This document shows positions 43,144 to 52,205 of a DNA stretch of 64,000 nt, piece after piece (within the stretch, counting starts at the first letter, position 1; every line of letters begins with the position of its first letter). The DNA is taken from the NCBI RefSeq assembly GCF_030812855.1, contig NZ_JAUSTK010000027.1, positions 1 through 64,000 on the forward strand, written 5' to 3'. The DNA is from Paenibacillus wynnii (lineage in GTDB: Bacteria > Bacillota > Bacilli > Paenibacillales > Paenibacillaceae). Both the position numbers and the translations under genes were made by a program. The notes under the pieces are model-generated. The model was not told where the DNA came from, ran no database searches, and worked only from the letters and a program-made list of their open reading frames with translations.

Positions 43144-43469
43144 TTTTATTTCACAACCGAACGGGGACAATTAGCAATGCTCTTGCATTCATGTATCGAA
43201 ATTATATGAATTATTCGAAAATTGAGAATGAACAAGAATCAATCTTTAGCACATTTGACAGTTTAAGAGACAATTATTTTATTTCTACACAGAGTAGGGA
43301 TAATGTATTGGCAGCTCTCTATACTTTTGGTCCATTAAAACGTAGCTTCCAAGTAAAACCTATAATAAAAATAATTCATGAAGAAACCAAGGCAGGGTAC
43401 GCCTTTCTAGAAGGTGACCAGTTACTGTCTGTAGATGAAAACCAGTTAATTCAACAAAAGAATACGTAA
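43029..43469 (+). pseudogene. Chimeric frame: IS256 transposase N-terminus joined to another gene
   Basis: Starting at the GTG 43029 (AGGAG 6 nt upstream), about 38 transposase codons (MFTKEQLKSFIQENDIKTAG onwards) run in frame into about 108 codons of unrelated sequence beginning VLFHNRTGTISNALAFMYRN and ending QLIQQKNT. The second part is an unrecognised gene whose own start was lost at the IS junction at 43144. It may still be translated as a fusion. Confidence 0.6.
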
Positions 43470-43632
43470 AACAAAAATACGATTGGAAAAAAATGATAAA
43501 CACTATTTTAAGGTTTAAAGAGGAAATATATATACATTAATTATAGTAGATAGATACTATATTAATAATCAACTAAAATATGGTAATATGTATAATAATT
43601 TATATCATTTACACTTTTGGGATGTAATAAAT

Positions 43633-44159
43633 ATGATCAAGTTTTTAGGATTGGGTTTGGCAACGTCTTTGCTTTTTGCTCAAACTAAAGGCTTAACAGT
43701 AGCGGATTCAACATCGATATAAAATTCTTCAGGTTCCGAAGCTTCTTCTGAAGTTTATTCTACAAGCAGGTATACATATAGCAATAATATCTTCGAAGGA
43801 CCGGGAACGAAGGTTTTGATAGGTGATGGGGTTGAAGCGCCAAAAATTTCACTTTTTCAGAGGCCTATAAAATAATTCCTGTGCATCATACGGGTGGAGC
43901 TTTTAATGATGCATTCACCTGTACACCTTCAGATGGAGTAAACTTGAATATATGGAAGAAGAATATAAGCGGTCATGCAGTCCAATTTCAAGTGAAAATC
44001 AATGGATTGTTGATTACTGATCAAATGATTGCTGCTGGCGCACAGAAGACAATCTCATCTACAGATATGTTAGGAGTCGGTTATACGGATTTACTCGTGC
44101 ACATATATAGTACATTGGGATACACTCTAGATGTCGACGTAAGTGCTAGACAGTTCTAA
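43633..44159 (+). pseudogene. Secreted protein gene broken by a stop and a frameshift
   Basis: A signal-peptide-like start (MIKFLGLGLATSLLFAQTKG) runs to a TAA at 43720, continues in the same frame as NSSGSEASSEVYSTSRYTYS to about 43872, then needs a frame change to reach the 43881-44159 piece (HHTGGAFNDAFTCTPSDGVN to ARQF). Joined, it would be a secreted protein of about 175 aa. The product is not recognised. Ribosome binding site weak. The gap 43470-43632 before it is AT-rich and holds nothing else I can name. Confidence 0.5.
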
Positions 44160-44175
44160 TTATAAAAGAGTATTA

Positions 44176-44210
44176 ACAAACCCGTCAGGCTTATGCTTGA
44201 CGGGTTATTA
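44176..44210 (+). terminator. Hairpin between two secreted-protein genes
   Basis: AACCCGTCAGGC and GCTTGACGGGTT pair over a TTAT loop, followed by ATTATAT rather than a full T run. Confidence 0.6.
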
Positions 44211-44211
44211 T

Positions 44212-44730
44212 ATGTATGCTACCGCGACAGTTGAAACTGCACCCGATGTATCAGATGAACCTATCGTTATTAACTTAGGGAAGCACGGAAATGATGAATA
44301 TATTCCCCTTAATCCTATGTCTGCTGTAGAATGGAAAGACGCTTCTTCTTTTCTAAATTCAGGAGTAATCACCCCAATGTCAACTGATGGACAAAACATT
44401 GACTGGAATTTTTTTGATGTTAATGATAGAGTTTGGTCTACTGCTCTTCCAATTCACAGATACGGTTCGATTACAATTAAGTTAGTACAGACATCTGGTA
44501 CTTCGACCCCGGCTTCAATAAATTACCAATTCAGCACTAAAGATTACACCATACAATCAGATGTAGTTCAAGTTAATGGTAATGTTTCTAGCCCAGCAAC
44601 AACAATCACAATCACTCATGTACCACAAGGAACCGCTGCAAAACCCCTATATCTGCTAATTGGAAATCATACTTATAATTCTTCAGGCACTAAAATAAAT
44701 GTCTCAGGTAATGGTTATACAATCAGTTAG
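44212..44730 (+). CDS. Unrecognised protein, probably an exported protein that lost its signal peptide
   Basis: About 172 aa from the ATG at 44212, with no ribosome binding site. The start MYATATVETAPDVSDEPIVI looks like the mature part of an exported protein; the body is rich in beta-prone T, S, V and N (TSGTSTPASINYQFSTKDYT). The frame is open upstream through the terminator hairpin, which supports 5' truncation. It lies between the two inverted IS256 fragments. Confidence 0.45.
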   Translation: MYATATVETAPDVSDEPIVINLGKHGNDEYIPLNPMSAVEWKDASSFLNSGVITPMSTDGQNIDWNFFDVNDRVWSTALPIHRYGSITIKLVQTSGTSTPASINYQFSTKDYTIQSDVVQVNGNVSSPATTITITHVPQGTAAKPLYLLIGNHTYNSSGTKINVSGNGYTIS

Positions 44731-44750
44731 GCTGAAGGGAGGTGTGAAAA

Positions 44751-45080
44751 TTGCGTGTCAGACCAATCGTAATAGGGCTGGCTACACTTCTAGTTGGTTC
44801 ATTCATTCTAATGGGTACAATAGACGTTCAGGCTGCAGAGGTTAATCAAGTTACACCTGTAACTGATACAGTAAAAGCTATTGTTCCAGAGTATGCTGCT
44901 GATCGTTTAGACCATCCCGATGTTATCTATACTCCAGATGGAATCTATAAAAAGCAACAACTGACTGTATCGGAATTTACTCAAGATCAAATATCGCTTG
45001 ACGCTACAAAGACGACTACTGAAACGTTGGTAATTGTTGATTATGACGCTACCTATATGAAAGTAGAAGAAAGTAACTAA
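44751..45080 (+). CDS. Small secreted protein, unrecognised
   Basis: A 109-aa protein starting at TTG 44751 with GGGAGGTG upstream. Residues 1-29 are a clear signal peptide (MRVRPIVIGLATLLVGSFIL, then VQA-A cleavage). The mature 80 residues are polar (VTDTVKAIVPEYAADRLDHP). It follows the secreted-protein fragment by 20 nt and may form an operon with it. Confidence 0.7.
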   Translation: MRVRPIVIGLATLLVGSFILMGTIDVQAAEVNQVTPVTDTVKAIVPEYAADRLDHPDVIYTPDGIYKKQQLTVSEFTQDQISLDATKTTTETLVIVDYDATYMKVEESN

Positions 45081-45110
45081 AGGAACAGAAAAAAAGCCAA
45101 TCACATTTTC

Positions 45111-45297
45111 TGGACTGACCCCGTAACGTGGGACAAATCAAAACACCTTCAAGAGAAAGAAACCTTATCGTAAGATAGGGAGATAATCTTGGAGGTGTTT
45201 TTGCGTTGGCAACCAGAGAGATCTACCCCGTAGAAATAAAGATGAAAGCTATAGAAATAAGATGGCAGGAGTACCCGTGAGCGATGTTATGAAACAG
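45111..45297 (+). mobile_element. IS3-family end with orfA fragment
   Basis: TGGACTGACCCCGTAACGTG looks like an IS3-type terminal repeat. Behind AGGTG a TTG-started frame reads LATREIYPVEIKMKAIEIR and, after a frame change, MAGVPVSDVMKQ, like IS3-family OrfA starts. It is cut at 45297 where the IS256 fragment begins. Confidence 0.6.
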
Positions 45298-45999
45298 TCA
45301 GTTAATGAGGATGTCTTTCACTCCGCGATGCTTCAAGTCATTCAGAACGCCGAGCCAGAACTTAGCAGACTCATGTTCCCCAATCCACATGCCCAGAACA
45401 TCCTTGTGTCCATCTAAATCAATGCCGATGACCATGTATGCAGCCTTGTTCACAATGGCATTGTCCTGTCTCACTTTGTAGTGAATAGCGTCCATAAATA
45501 CAACCGCATAGACCTGCTGTAGTGGCCGATTCTGCCACTGTTGGACTTGAGGCAGGATTCGGTCTGTGATGTTTGAAACGAGGGTTGGCGATAGATCTAC
45601 GCCGTAAATATGATTGTAGTGAGCCTGGATATCCCTTGTGGACATTCCCTTCGCATACATGGAGATGATCTGGTTTTCCATGCCAGAGAGATCGTTCTGA
45701 TGCTTCTTTACGACTTGGGGCTCGAACGCTCCTTGTCGATCCCGAGGGGTACGAACCTGGATGTCGCCCATCTCCGTGGTCACTGTCTTGGCAGGCATCT
45801 TACCGTTTCGGCTATTACTAGTCTTCTTATTCTTCGTGTCATGCTTAGCGTAGCCTAGGTGAGTATCCAGCTCCGCTTCCATGAACTCCTGCAACGTATC
45901 CGCAAACAGGTTCTTCAAGGCATTCTGGATATCTCCGGCCGTCTTGATGTCGTTCTCTTGAATAAAGCTCTTTAACTGTTCTTTCGTAAACATTCCCAC
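45298..45999 (-). pseudogene. IS256-family transposase, truncated
   Basis: About 233 codons from the GTG at 45999. It reads TVTTEMGDIQVRTPRDRQGA, MYAKGMSTRDIQAHYNHIYG and VYAVVFMDAIHYKVRQ with the first catalytic Asp. The frame ends DLKHRGVKDILIN at a junction where full transposases (about 390-410 aa) continue toward the second catalytic Asp and Glu. It cannot be active. Confidence 0.88.
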
Positions 46000-46076
46000 T
46001 GTGTTCTCCTGCCTCTCGTTGTCTACTACTAGAGTAGCTTGGTTTAGGAGTTTACACAATTTATTTTACAGCCTCT
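45298..46076 (-). mobile_element. IS256-family fragment in reverse
   Basis: It runs from the terminal repeat GAGGCTGTAAAATAAATTGT (46076 inward) to a truncation at 45298. Together with 42953-43143 it forms an inverted pair of IS ends round 43144-45297. No flanking direct repeat could be matched. Confidence 0.8.
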
Positions 46077-46079
46077 AAC

Positions 46080-46787
46080 AATGCTGAAGGGATATTTAGC
46101 AAGACAAGCAAACCGGTTGAAACCAAGCAGCCTAGGCCATCGTATTCGGTTTGTTCGTTCTCTTTTCCATTACGCTTATGAAGAGACGTATTCGACTACG
46201 AATCCATCTTGAAATTAAGAGAACATAAACTAGATAAGCGTATTCCTGAGTTCTTAATTGAGGAAGATATTATACACTAGAAGATCTCATGCCAGTTACT
46301 CAGGGAAAGAGCTCTGCTTGAGTTTCTCTACTGACCGGCTGCCGGATTGGCGAGGTGGAGAAGGTTAACATCGAGGATCTAAACTGGGAGAACTGCTCAG
46401 CGATCGTTAATGGCATGGATCAAAGCAGAGAGAAGAGAGAAGAGAGAAGTTTACTTCACGACAGAGTGTAAAGTATGGTTAAAGAAGTATCTGACCAGCC
46501 GTGAGGACTCCTGTAAAGCCTTATTTGTAACCGATACCCATCCAATAAAACGAATGGCCATACCTACGATTAGATGGGGATTAAAACGACTGGAAAATCG
46601 GGGAGAAATTGAAGCGAATGTCTACCCACATCGGTTTCGGCATACCTATGCGTGCCAACTACTTAATAACGGTGCCTCTCTGAATTTTATCCAAGGAATG
46701 CTCGGTTATGAGAAGGCATCGACCACTCAAATCTACGCTCAGCTACGCGGCGAGCGCCGGAGAGAACTATATAGAAGATTTTTTTAA
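46080..46787 (+). pseudogene. Tyrosine recombinase / integrase, decayed
   Basis: Reading across frames gives GYLARQANRLKPSSLGHRIR, FVRSLFHYAYEETYSTTNPS, a stop after EEDIIH, then EFLY-TGCRIGEVEKVNIEDL and a last intact frame of 125 codons at 46410-46787. That piece has HRFRHTYACQLLNNGASLNF and the nucleophile region ASTTQIYAQL. The catalytic R (GCRIGE), HxxR and Y are recognisable, but stops, frameshifts and loss of the 5' end at the IS256 border make it non-functional. Confidence 0.8.
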
Positions 46788-46894
46788 TTGGTGGCGGATA
46801 AATCCGCCGCTGTTCAATTAAAGGGCAGGATAACACAATAGTCAGCGAGAATATATGCTGAAAAATAATTTCTTAGCCAGTGAAGGGAGTTTTT

Positions 46895-47026
46895 ATGAAA
46901 AACGGAAAGCAACCATTTGTCATTGCAATTGCAGGTATTTCTGGTGGGGGGAAAACGACAATTGCAACCCAACTAATGGAACCATTAAAAGAATATAAAT
47001 CATCAAGGGCTGTCCTAATACCATAA
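46895..47026 (+). pseudogene. P-loop kinase fragment, uridine-kinase-like
   Basis: 43 codons behind GAAGGGAG: KQPFVIAIAGISGGGKTTIA with an intact Walker A, as at the start of uridine-kinase-type P-loop proteins, then a sudden end in a terminator hairpin. The remainder of the gene is missing. Confidence 0.6.
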
Positions 47027-47046
47027 TTAGGATGGCCCTATTTTTT
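47007..47046 (+). terminator. Hairpin terminator behind the kinase fragment
   Basis: AGGGCTGTCCTAAT and ATTAGGATGGCCCT pair over a short loop, followed by ATTTTTT. Confidence 0.8.
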
Positions 47047-47063
47047 ATAAATGGGGTAAAATA

Positions 47064-47262
47064 ATGAATACTATTGGTAAAAAGGTTAAAAATTCTGATT
47101 ACAAAAGAAACTGAATCAAATCGCTTTCGCTGATGCAATAGGGATATCATATGGGAGACTGAGTGAGATCGAGCAAGGAAAGACAAAACCATCAGCTGAT
47201 ACATTGTAGCAATTGAGGGGAAAATTTAATGTAGTTCTTAATTGGCTATTGGACGCATAGCA
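47064..47262 (+). pseudogene. Decayed Xre-type regulator
   Basis: Reading across a frame change and stops gives MNTIGKKVKNS, then LNQIAFADAIGISYGRLSEI and EQGKTKPSADTL, then GKFNVVLNWLLDA. It has the same layout as the intact regulator at 42598-42942, including the closing xxWLL motif. Confidence 0.65.
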
Positions 47263-47604
47263 GCTTAATTAAGGTTAATTTTTAAAAATAAAGTTAATTT
47301 AATCAATTGTTCGCAGCACTCATGACATACGTGCTTTTTAAGTGGTTATATGGATGTTAGCTATTGCTAGGGTACTCAAAAAATACGCCTATTTGTCGAA
47401 CCTCCTAAATCCAGTATCTGGCTAATCAACTGGCGTGATCATTTTGTTCTAAGTTGTATTTTTAGATTTAACGAACATCTTTAATGTGAATTGATTGTAG
47501 TTGGTTGCAACAAGTGTTATTCTATCAACGGTAAACTCAAAATTTTTGCTCTTCAATACATCTAAGTAATAGTCACAAATTTAGTTATAAAGAAAGGTAA
47601 TACT
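47263..47604. other. Leader region of the ABC-F gene
   Basis: No full gene. A six-codon frame (ATG at 47352, MDVSYC) lies about 250 nt before the ABC-F start; genes for ABC-F resistance proteins often have such attenuation leaders. I could not fold a convincing attenuator, so this remains a possibility. Confidence 0.25.
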
Positions 47605-49347
47605 ATGATAAAAGTTGAAAACTTATCCTTCTCATTTCCGCAAAAAGAACTATATAAAAACATTTCATTTACGCTTGAAGAGGGACAACATTGCGCTTTT
47701 ATAGGAACAAGTGGCAGTGGGAAAAGTACACTAATCGATATACTGATGGATCCAGAAAGATATTTGTTTGATGGCAAGTTAGAGATAGACCCTACTTGCA
47801 AAATTGGGTATGTAAGTCAGTTCTCACAACCAGACAAAACTAAAGAAACAACTGTTTTTGAATATATAGGAGAAGAATTTATTAAGATACAAAATGAAAT
47901 ACAATTGATATGCACTGAAATGGAAACATCATCGGATATTGAATCGTTACTGGAAAAGTATCAATTAGCTTTAGACGCATTTGATGCAATCGGTGGGGAA
48001 GATTTTGAAAGCAACATTAATAAGAAACTAAATCTGGCAAACCTCATGAAGCGAAAAGATGTTAGGGTATCCGACCTGAGTGGCGGGGAATTCAAACTTA
48101 TTCAAGTGATGAAGGAAATGCTTGAGTGTCCAGACTTAATGATTATGGATGAACCGGATGTATTTTTAGACTTTGAAAACCTAAATGCGCTTAAAAATCT
48201 TATTAATGCTCACAAAGGAATACTGCTAGTTGTTACGCACAACCGATATCTATTGAATCATTGTTTCAACAAAATTTTGCACCTTGAAAACATGGAGATC
48301 CAAGAGTTTGATGGACGATATATTGAATATAACTTCTCATTACTTCAGACTAAAATTGAGTTACAAGAACTCACAATCGCTGAGGATGAAGAAATTGAGA
48401 GAAACGAAAACATCATCAATAATCTTAGAGCTATCGCAACTTATAATTCAGAAGCATCTAGAGGGAAAGCGTTAAAAGCCAGAGTTAAATTCCAAGAAAG
48501 ATTGGAAGCGCGTAGAATTAAAGCGCCATTTGTTGATATTAAACAACCGAATATCAGTTTCGGTATCGATAATGAAATTGAAGAAGACAGAACTGTTATA
48601 AGTGTCAATAATTATAGTGTTTCCTTCGATGAGTTGATTTTAGAAAATGTTAACTTTGAGATAAAATCTACTGATAAAGTAGCCCTTATCGGTCCGAACG
48701 GTACAGGGAAAACGACTTTACTCCGAGAAATCTTTAAAAATAATCATGATTCCATTGAAATAAATGCTGATGTTAAAGTGGCTTATTTATCTCAGCTTCA
48801 AGGCGAAATGTTAAACGATTCTAATACAATACTCGAAGAATTCATCGATGCTGGGTTTAAAACTTATGAAGAGATTAGATCATATATTTCAGACTATGGC
48901 TTTGAAGGAGAAATCGTTAATCAAAAGATAGAATCTTTATCAGGTGGAGAAAAAAATATGCTTCAATTGGCTAAAGTTTGTGCCAGTAAAGCAAACGTAT
49001 TGCTTCTTGATGAACCGACAAGTCATTTAGACATCTATTCACAAATAGCACTGGAAAAAGCCATTGAAGACTATAAAGGTGCGATTCTCATGATTTCTCA
49101 TGATTTCTATTCTGTGGTAAATGGTATGGATTATGTTTTAATCATTGACGATAAGACGATTAGAAAGATGAAAATACAAAAATTTAAAAAGATGGTTTAT
49201 GCTAGTCATTTTGATAGAGACTATTTAGAAATGGAACAAAAGAAAAAGTCAGTTGAAATGAAAATAGAATTGGCTTTAAAAGATACTGATTTTGAACTTG
49301 CAAAAGGTTTGGTTGATGAGCTAGAAGAACTGATTAAGTTGCTTTAA
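47605..49347 (+). CDS. ABC-F family ATPase (ribosome-protection type candidate)
   Basis: A 580-aa protein with AAGAAAGG before the ATG. Two nucleotide-binding domains with Walker A GTSGSGKST and GPNGTGKTT, signatures LSGGEFK and LSGGEKN, and Walker B LMIMDEPD and VLLLDEPTSHLD. An interdomain linker lies near residues 235-310. There is no membrane segment, so it acts on the ribosome, not in transport. Members protect against macrolides, lincosamides or pleuromutilins, or regulate translation; which applies here cannot be told. It is AT-rich and lies next to IS scrap. Confidence 0.88.
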   Translation: MIKVENLSFSFPQKELYKNISFTLEEGQHCAFIGTSGSGKSTLIDILMDPERYLFDGKLEIDPTCKIGYVSQFSQPDKTKETTVFEYIGEEFIKIQNEIQLICTEMETSSDIESLLEKYQLALDAFDAIGGEDFESNINKKLNLANLMKRKDVRVSDLSGGEFKLIQVMKEMLECPDLMIMDEPDVFLDFENLNALKNLINAHKGILLVVTHNRYLLNHCFNKILHLENMEIQEFDGRYIEYNFSLLQTKIELQELTIAEDEEIERNENIINNLRAIATYNSEASRGKALKARVKFQERLEARRIKAPFVDIKQPNISFGIDNEIEEDRTVISVNNYSVSFDELILENVNFEIKSTDKVALIGPNGTGKTTLLREIFKNNHDSIEINADVKVAYLSQLQGEMLNDSNTILEEFIDAGFKTYEEIRSYISDYGFEGEIVNQKIESLSGGEKNMLQLAKVCASKANVLLLDEPTSHLDIYSQIALEKAIEDYKGAILMISHDFYSVVNGMDYVLIIDDKTIRKMKIQKFKKMVYASHFDRDYLEMEQKKKSVEMKIELALKDTDFELAKGLVDELEELIKLL

Positions 49348-49427
49348 ATCATAACCCTCTGATTGAAATGAGTGAATTAATCAGTTTTTCTATCCAGTTT
49401 GTAATGGAACCTTGATGAGAAAAGAAG

Positions 49428-49453
49428 AGCCAGCGGATAAATAGCCGCTGGCT
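49428..49453 (-). terminator. Terminator between convergent ABC-F and MFS genes
   Basis: AGCCAGCGG and CCGCTGGCT are perfect inverted repeats; read on the minus strand they are followed by CTTCTTTTC. Confidence 0.75.
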
Positions 49454-49459
49454 AGAAAG

Positions 49460-50710
49460 TTATTCACCCGTTAGGATGATTTTGTTCTTTGCATCCACCG
49501 GTTGCCGGGTCTTCCGCAGATGCTGGAAACTGGCGACTCCAATCAAAACAGCCCCGGCAGCCGTGATGCCGCCGATTAATCCAAACACCGGAATAGGTGA
49601 CTCTACTCCATATAGCCCCAGCAGACCAGCTCCCAGTATAGGGCCGAACGTGGTCCCGATCTTAACAAACTCCGAGCAACCGAAATATAACCCTTTTTTA
49701 TTCTCCGGGGACAGCTCATCCACCAAGGCATCGAACCGTGCGCCAATCAGCAGTTCCCCCAGACTGAACACCGTAATGAATAGCAGCGGCATCACCGGGG
49801 AGACGGGCAAAACAAAGAACAGAAAGCTTATGGCAATCAGCAGATTGCTGGTGATCACCACGTTGAAAGGATTCCACTTCGAGATCAAGCGGAGTACAGG
49901 AAATTGCGCAGCCAGAATAACTATTGCATTGAGCGACAGGATCACAGAGTATATTCGGGCACCATCTGCCAAGGCGGAAGTAGCGGCTAAATATTGCGAT
50001 ACGGTCCCGTTCAGCTGTGAGTACCCGAAGAAAGAAAAGCTCATTCCGGCCAGCAGGAGAAGAAATATATAGTCTTTGCGGATTGCGCCAAGATCCTTAA
50101 GACTAAGTATATTCCGGGATGGAACAGAATCGTTCATTTGGCTTGCTTGCCTGAAGAAAAACTGTGTGGAAGCTCCATACAGAATATAGAGAATGCCGAG
50201 AATGACATAAGGAAAGAGCGTCAGCTTCATATTGAACAACAGACTTAACAGGGGGCCGACAAAACAACCCAGGTTAATCGCCGTATACCGCAGATTGAAG
50301 ACGAGCAGCCGGTTCTCCGGGAGCGTTTCGGTGGACAGCACTTTTTTACTGGCTGGCTCGAAGATTGAGTAGCATAATCCGTTAAGGCCGTTAAGCAGGA
50401 GGAAGGTTGGGAAGCTGTCTGCATAATAGAAGAGAATGAAGACGACTCCCCAGACAATGGGGACAACGGTGATGATTTTGTGCAGGGGAAGCCGATCCGC
50501 AAGCGCCCCGCCGAAGCCGCTGAAGACTACATTAACAAGCGGATTGATACTGAGAACACAGCCAGCCAGAAAGATGGGGATATGCTTTTGACTCGTCAGA
50601 AAGATGGCTAAATAGGGAACGCTCATAAAAAGTGCAGTTCTCGTAAAAAAAGTTCCGGCCAGAATGTTCCATACTCTGCTGTTCAATTTCCGTGATATTT
50701 GAAAGCCCAT
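49460..50710 (-). CDS. MFS transporter
   Basis: A 416-aa protein; start at 50710, with GGGGGAAGGA upstream (the longer frame to 50914 runs into the divergent gene). About 12 membrane helices, with the MFS loop 2-3 motif GGALADRLPLHK and SWxxG-like spacing. The substrate cannot be read from sequence; drug or small-metabolite efflux is usual. It is divergent from a Rgg-type regulator that probably controls it. Confidence 0.88.
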   Translation of the reverse strand: MGFQISRKLNSRVWNILAGTFFTRTALFMSVPYLAIFLTSQKHIPIFLAGCVLSINPLVNVVFSGFGGALADRLPLHKIITVVPIVWGVVFILFYYADSFPTFLLLNGLNGLCYSIFEPASKKVLSTETLPENRLLVFNLRYTAINLGCFVGPLLSLLFNMKLTLFPYVILGILYILYGASTQFFFRQASQMNDSVPSRNILSLKDLGAIRKDYIFLLLLAGMSFSFFGYSQLNGTVSQYLAATSALADGARIYSVILSLNAIVILAAQFPVLRLISKWNPFNVVITSNLLIAISFLFFVLPVSPVMPLLFITVFSLGELLIGARFDALVDELSPENKKGLYFGCSEFVKIGTTFGPILGAGLLGLYGVESPIPVFGLIGGITAAGAVLIGVASFQHLRKTRQPVDAKNKIILTGE

Positions 50711-50825
50711 GGTAATCCTTCCCCCGCAAATTATATTTTTATTTGTGCCGAGTTTAGCATACAATGAAAAATAGATCTGAAAATTGTGCTGTATACTCAC
50801 ACGGCAGAGCGGAGTGGTGAAGTAA

Positions 50826-51692
50826 GTGTTTCTGGGCCCTACGATCAAGCAGATCCGTACATCTAAAGGAATCAACCAATCTATTCTGGCGGACGGAATT
50901 ATGAGCCGCTCCAACTTGTCACGTTTTGAGGGTGGTAAATATTATCCCGGATATGACAAGCTGATTCTGCTGCTAGACAAGCTGGAATTGTCCCTTGAGG
51001 AACTGCTATTCCTGCATAATGACTATGCACAGCCGGTGAAACGGACTCTTCACTTAAGTCTGGTGGAAGCGGCGAACCGTTATGAATTCGACAAGGTGCG
51101 AGCTTTCAGCTATGAATGCCATTCCCTGTACCGGGCGACGCACACGGAGGCTTATTATCATTTGTACCTGCTGGGCCAGGGCTACCTGATCCGGTATCAA
51201 CGGGAAGATGAAATCAGGCATCTGAGTGAAATAGCAGGTGAGATCAAGCCGTATCTGCTGGGTGTAGACAGATGGTATCTGTATGAGTTCAAACTGCTCA
51301 ATAATTTTCTGTTCACGCTAAGCAGCGGTGATGCGATCTTTTTTGGACTCAGGGCGGCGAATGAATTTGACAAATACCATGACTTTGCCGAGAGCCGGAC
51401 CATCCAGCAGCATTTGATGAAGAATATCTCGACCATTTGCCTGAAGGAGCATAACTATGAGCAAAGCCTGATCTTTCTTAAGAAAGCCCTGCCGTTAGCG
51501 GATAAAACAAATCTGCTGTACGATAAAATTGAGACCTTGGTGTACTATGAAGTTACGCTGCTTTGCCTGAAGCATAAAGAGAGTCCGGCTGAATTACTGA
51601 GCTATCTGAACATTCTCCGGCAGCTTGAGTTCACAGACAGCTATGACGCATTGCAGCAGGTGTGCCAGAGGCATCTGCCGGGTGTTCTCTGA
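50826..51692 (+). CDS. Rgg/GadR/MutR-type transcriptional regulator
   Basis: A 288-aa protein starting at GTG 50826 with GGAG upstream. Residues 5-65 are a helix-turn-helix (IKQIRTSKGINQSILADGIM, SRSNLSRFEGGKYYPG); residues 70-285 are helical repeats, as in Rgg/PlcR proteins that bind short peptides. It stands divergent to the MFS gene with a 115-nt shared spacer. Confidence 0.85.
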   Translation: MFLGPTIKQIRTSKGINQSILADGIMSRSNLSRFEGGKYYPGYDKLILLLDKLELSLEELLFLHNDYAQPVKRTLHLSLVEAANRYEFDKVRAFSYECHSLYRATHTEAYYHLYLLGQGYLIRYQREDEIRHLSEIAGEIKPYLLGVDRWYLYEFKLLNNFLFTLSSGDAIFFGLRAANEFDKYHDFAESRTIQQHLMKNISTICLKEHNYEQSLIFLKKALPLADKTNLLYDKIETLVYYEVTLLCLKHKESPAELLSYLNILRQLEFTDSYDALQQVCQRHLPGVL

Positions 51693-51762
51693 AGAGCTGG
51701 AATCGGGAGATAGCCTTCGTTCTACAGCAAGTGTTCCCGAGACCTACGCCATTTCCTGCAAA

Positions 51763-51800
51763 AAACAGGTGCAGCCCATAACCAGGCGGCACTTGTTTTT
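51763..51800 (+). terminator. Terminator behind the Rgg-type gene
   Basis: AACAGGTGC and GCACTTGTT pair with one wobble and are followed by a T-rich run. Confidence 0.6.
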
Positions 51801-52205
51801 GTTTGTTTTTTACTTACAGAGTGGATTAGGTATCCTAAAATCAAAATTAAAGATGTTCCGCGCCTTTATGATATTGATGTATTCAATCGTTGCGAGCCGG
51901 TAGATAATTATGCCGCAGGCTGTCGAGAAAGTCTCGATAGTCTTTATAGCTGAATCTTCCCGGCTTTAATTCTAAGCAAAGGAACTATACGTGGGAAAGC
52001 AGATGCTGTTAAATACGTCCCTAGAATTTCATATGATATGGAATAGTAGCAGAAAATAGCGAATCCAGGGCAGCTTTCAACAATTCTTCCTTAGCGGATA
52101 ATTAGTAAACATGCTAATATAATGACAAAAAGGGTTGAAAGCCCTTACTTATCTCGACGCGGGTGATCATTCTTTTGATCCCACGACGAAGGGAGGGGAG
52201 ACTGC
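51801..52205. other. Gap before the two-component system
   Basis: No gene seen. TATAAT at 52118-52123 has only a weak -35. Direct and inverted GGGTTGAAAGCCCTT and GATCATTC-TTTTGATC stretches (52130-52185) form small hairpins just before the ribosome binding site. Confidence 0.35.

Noticed and set aside
42969..43469. Intact 166-aa gene starting at 42969
   Set aside because: Its first codons are the IS256 terminal repeat and untranslated leader; the start and the fusion are artefacts of the insertion.
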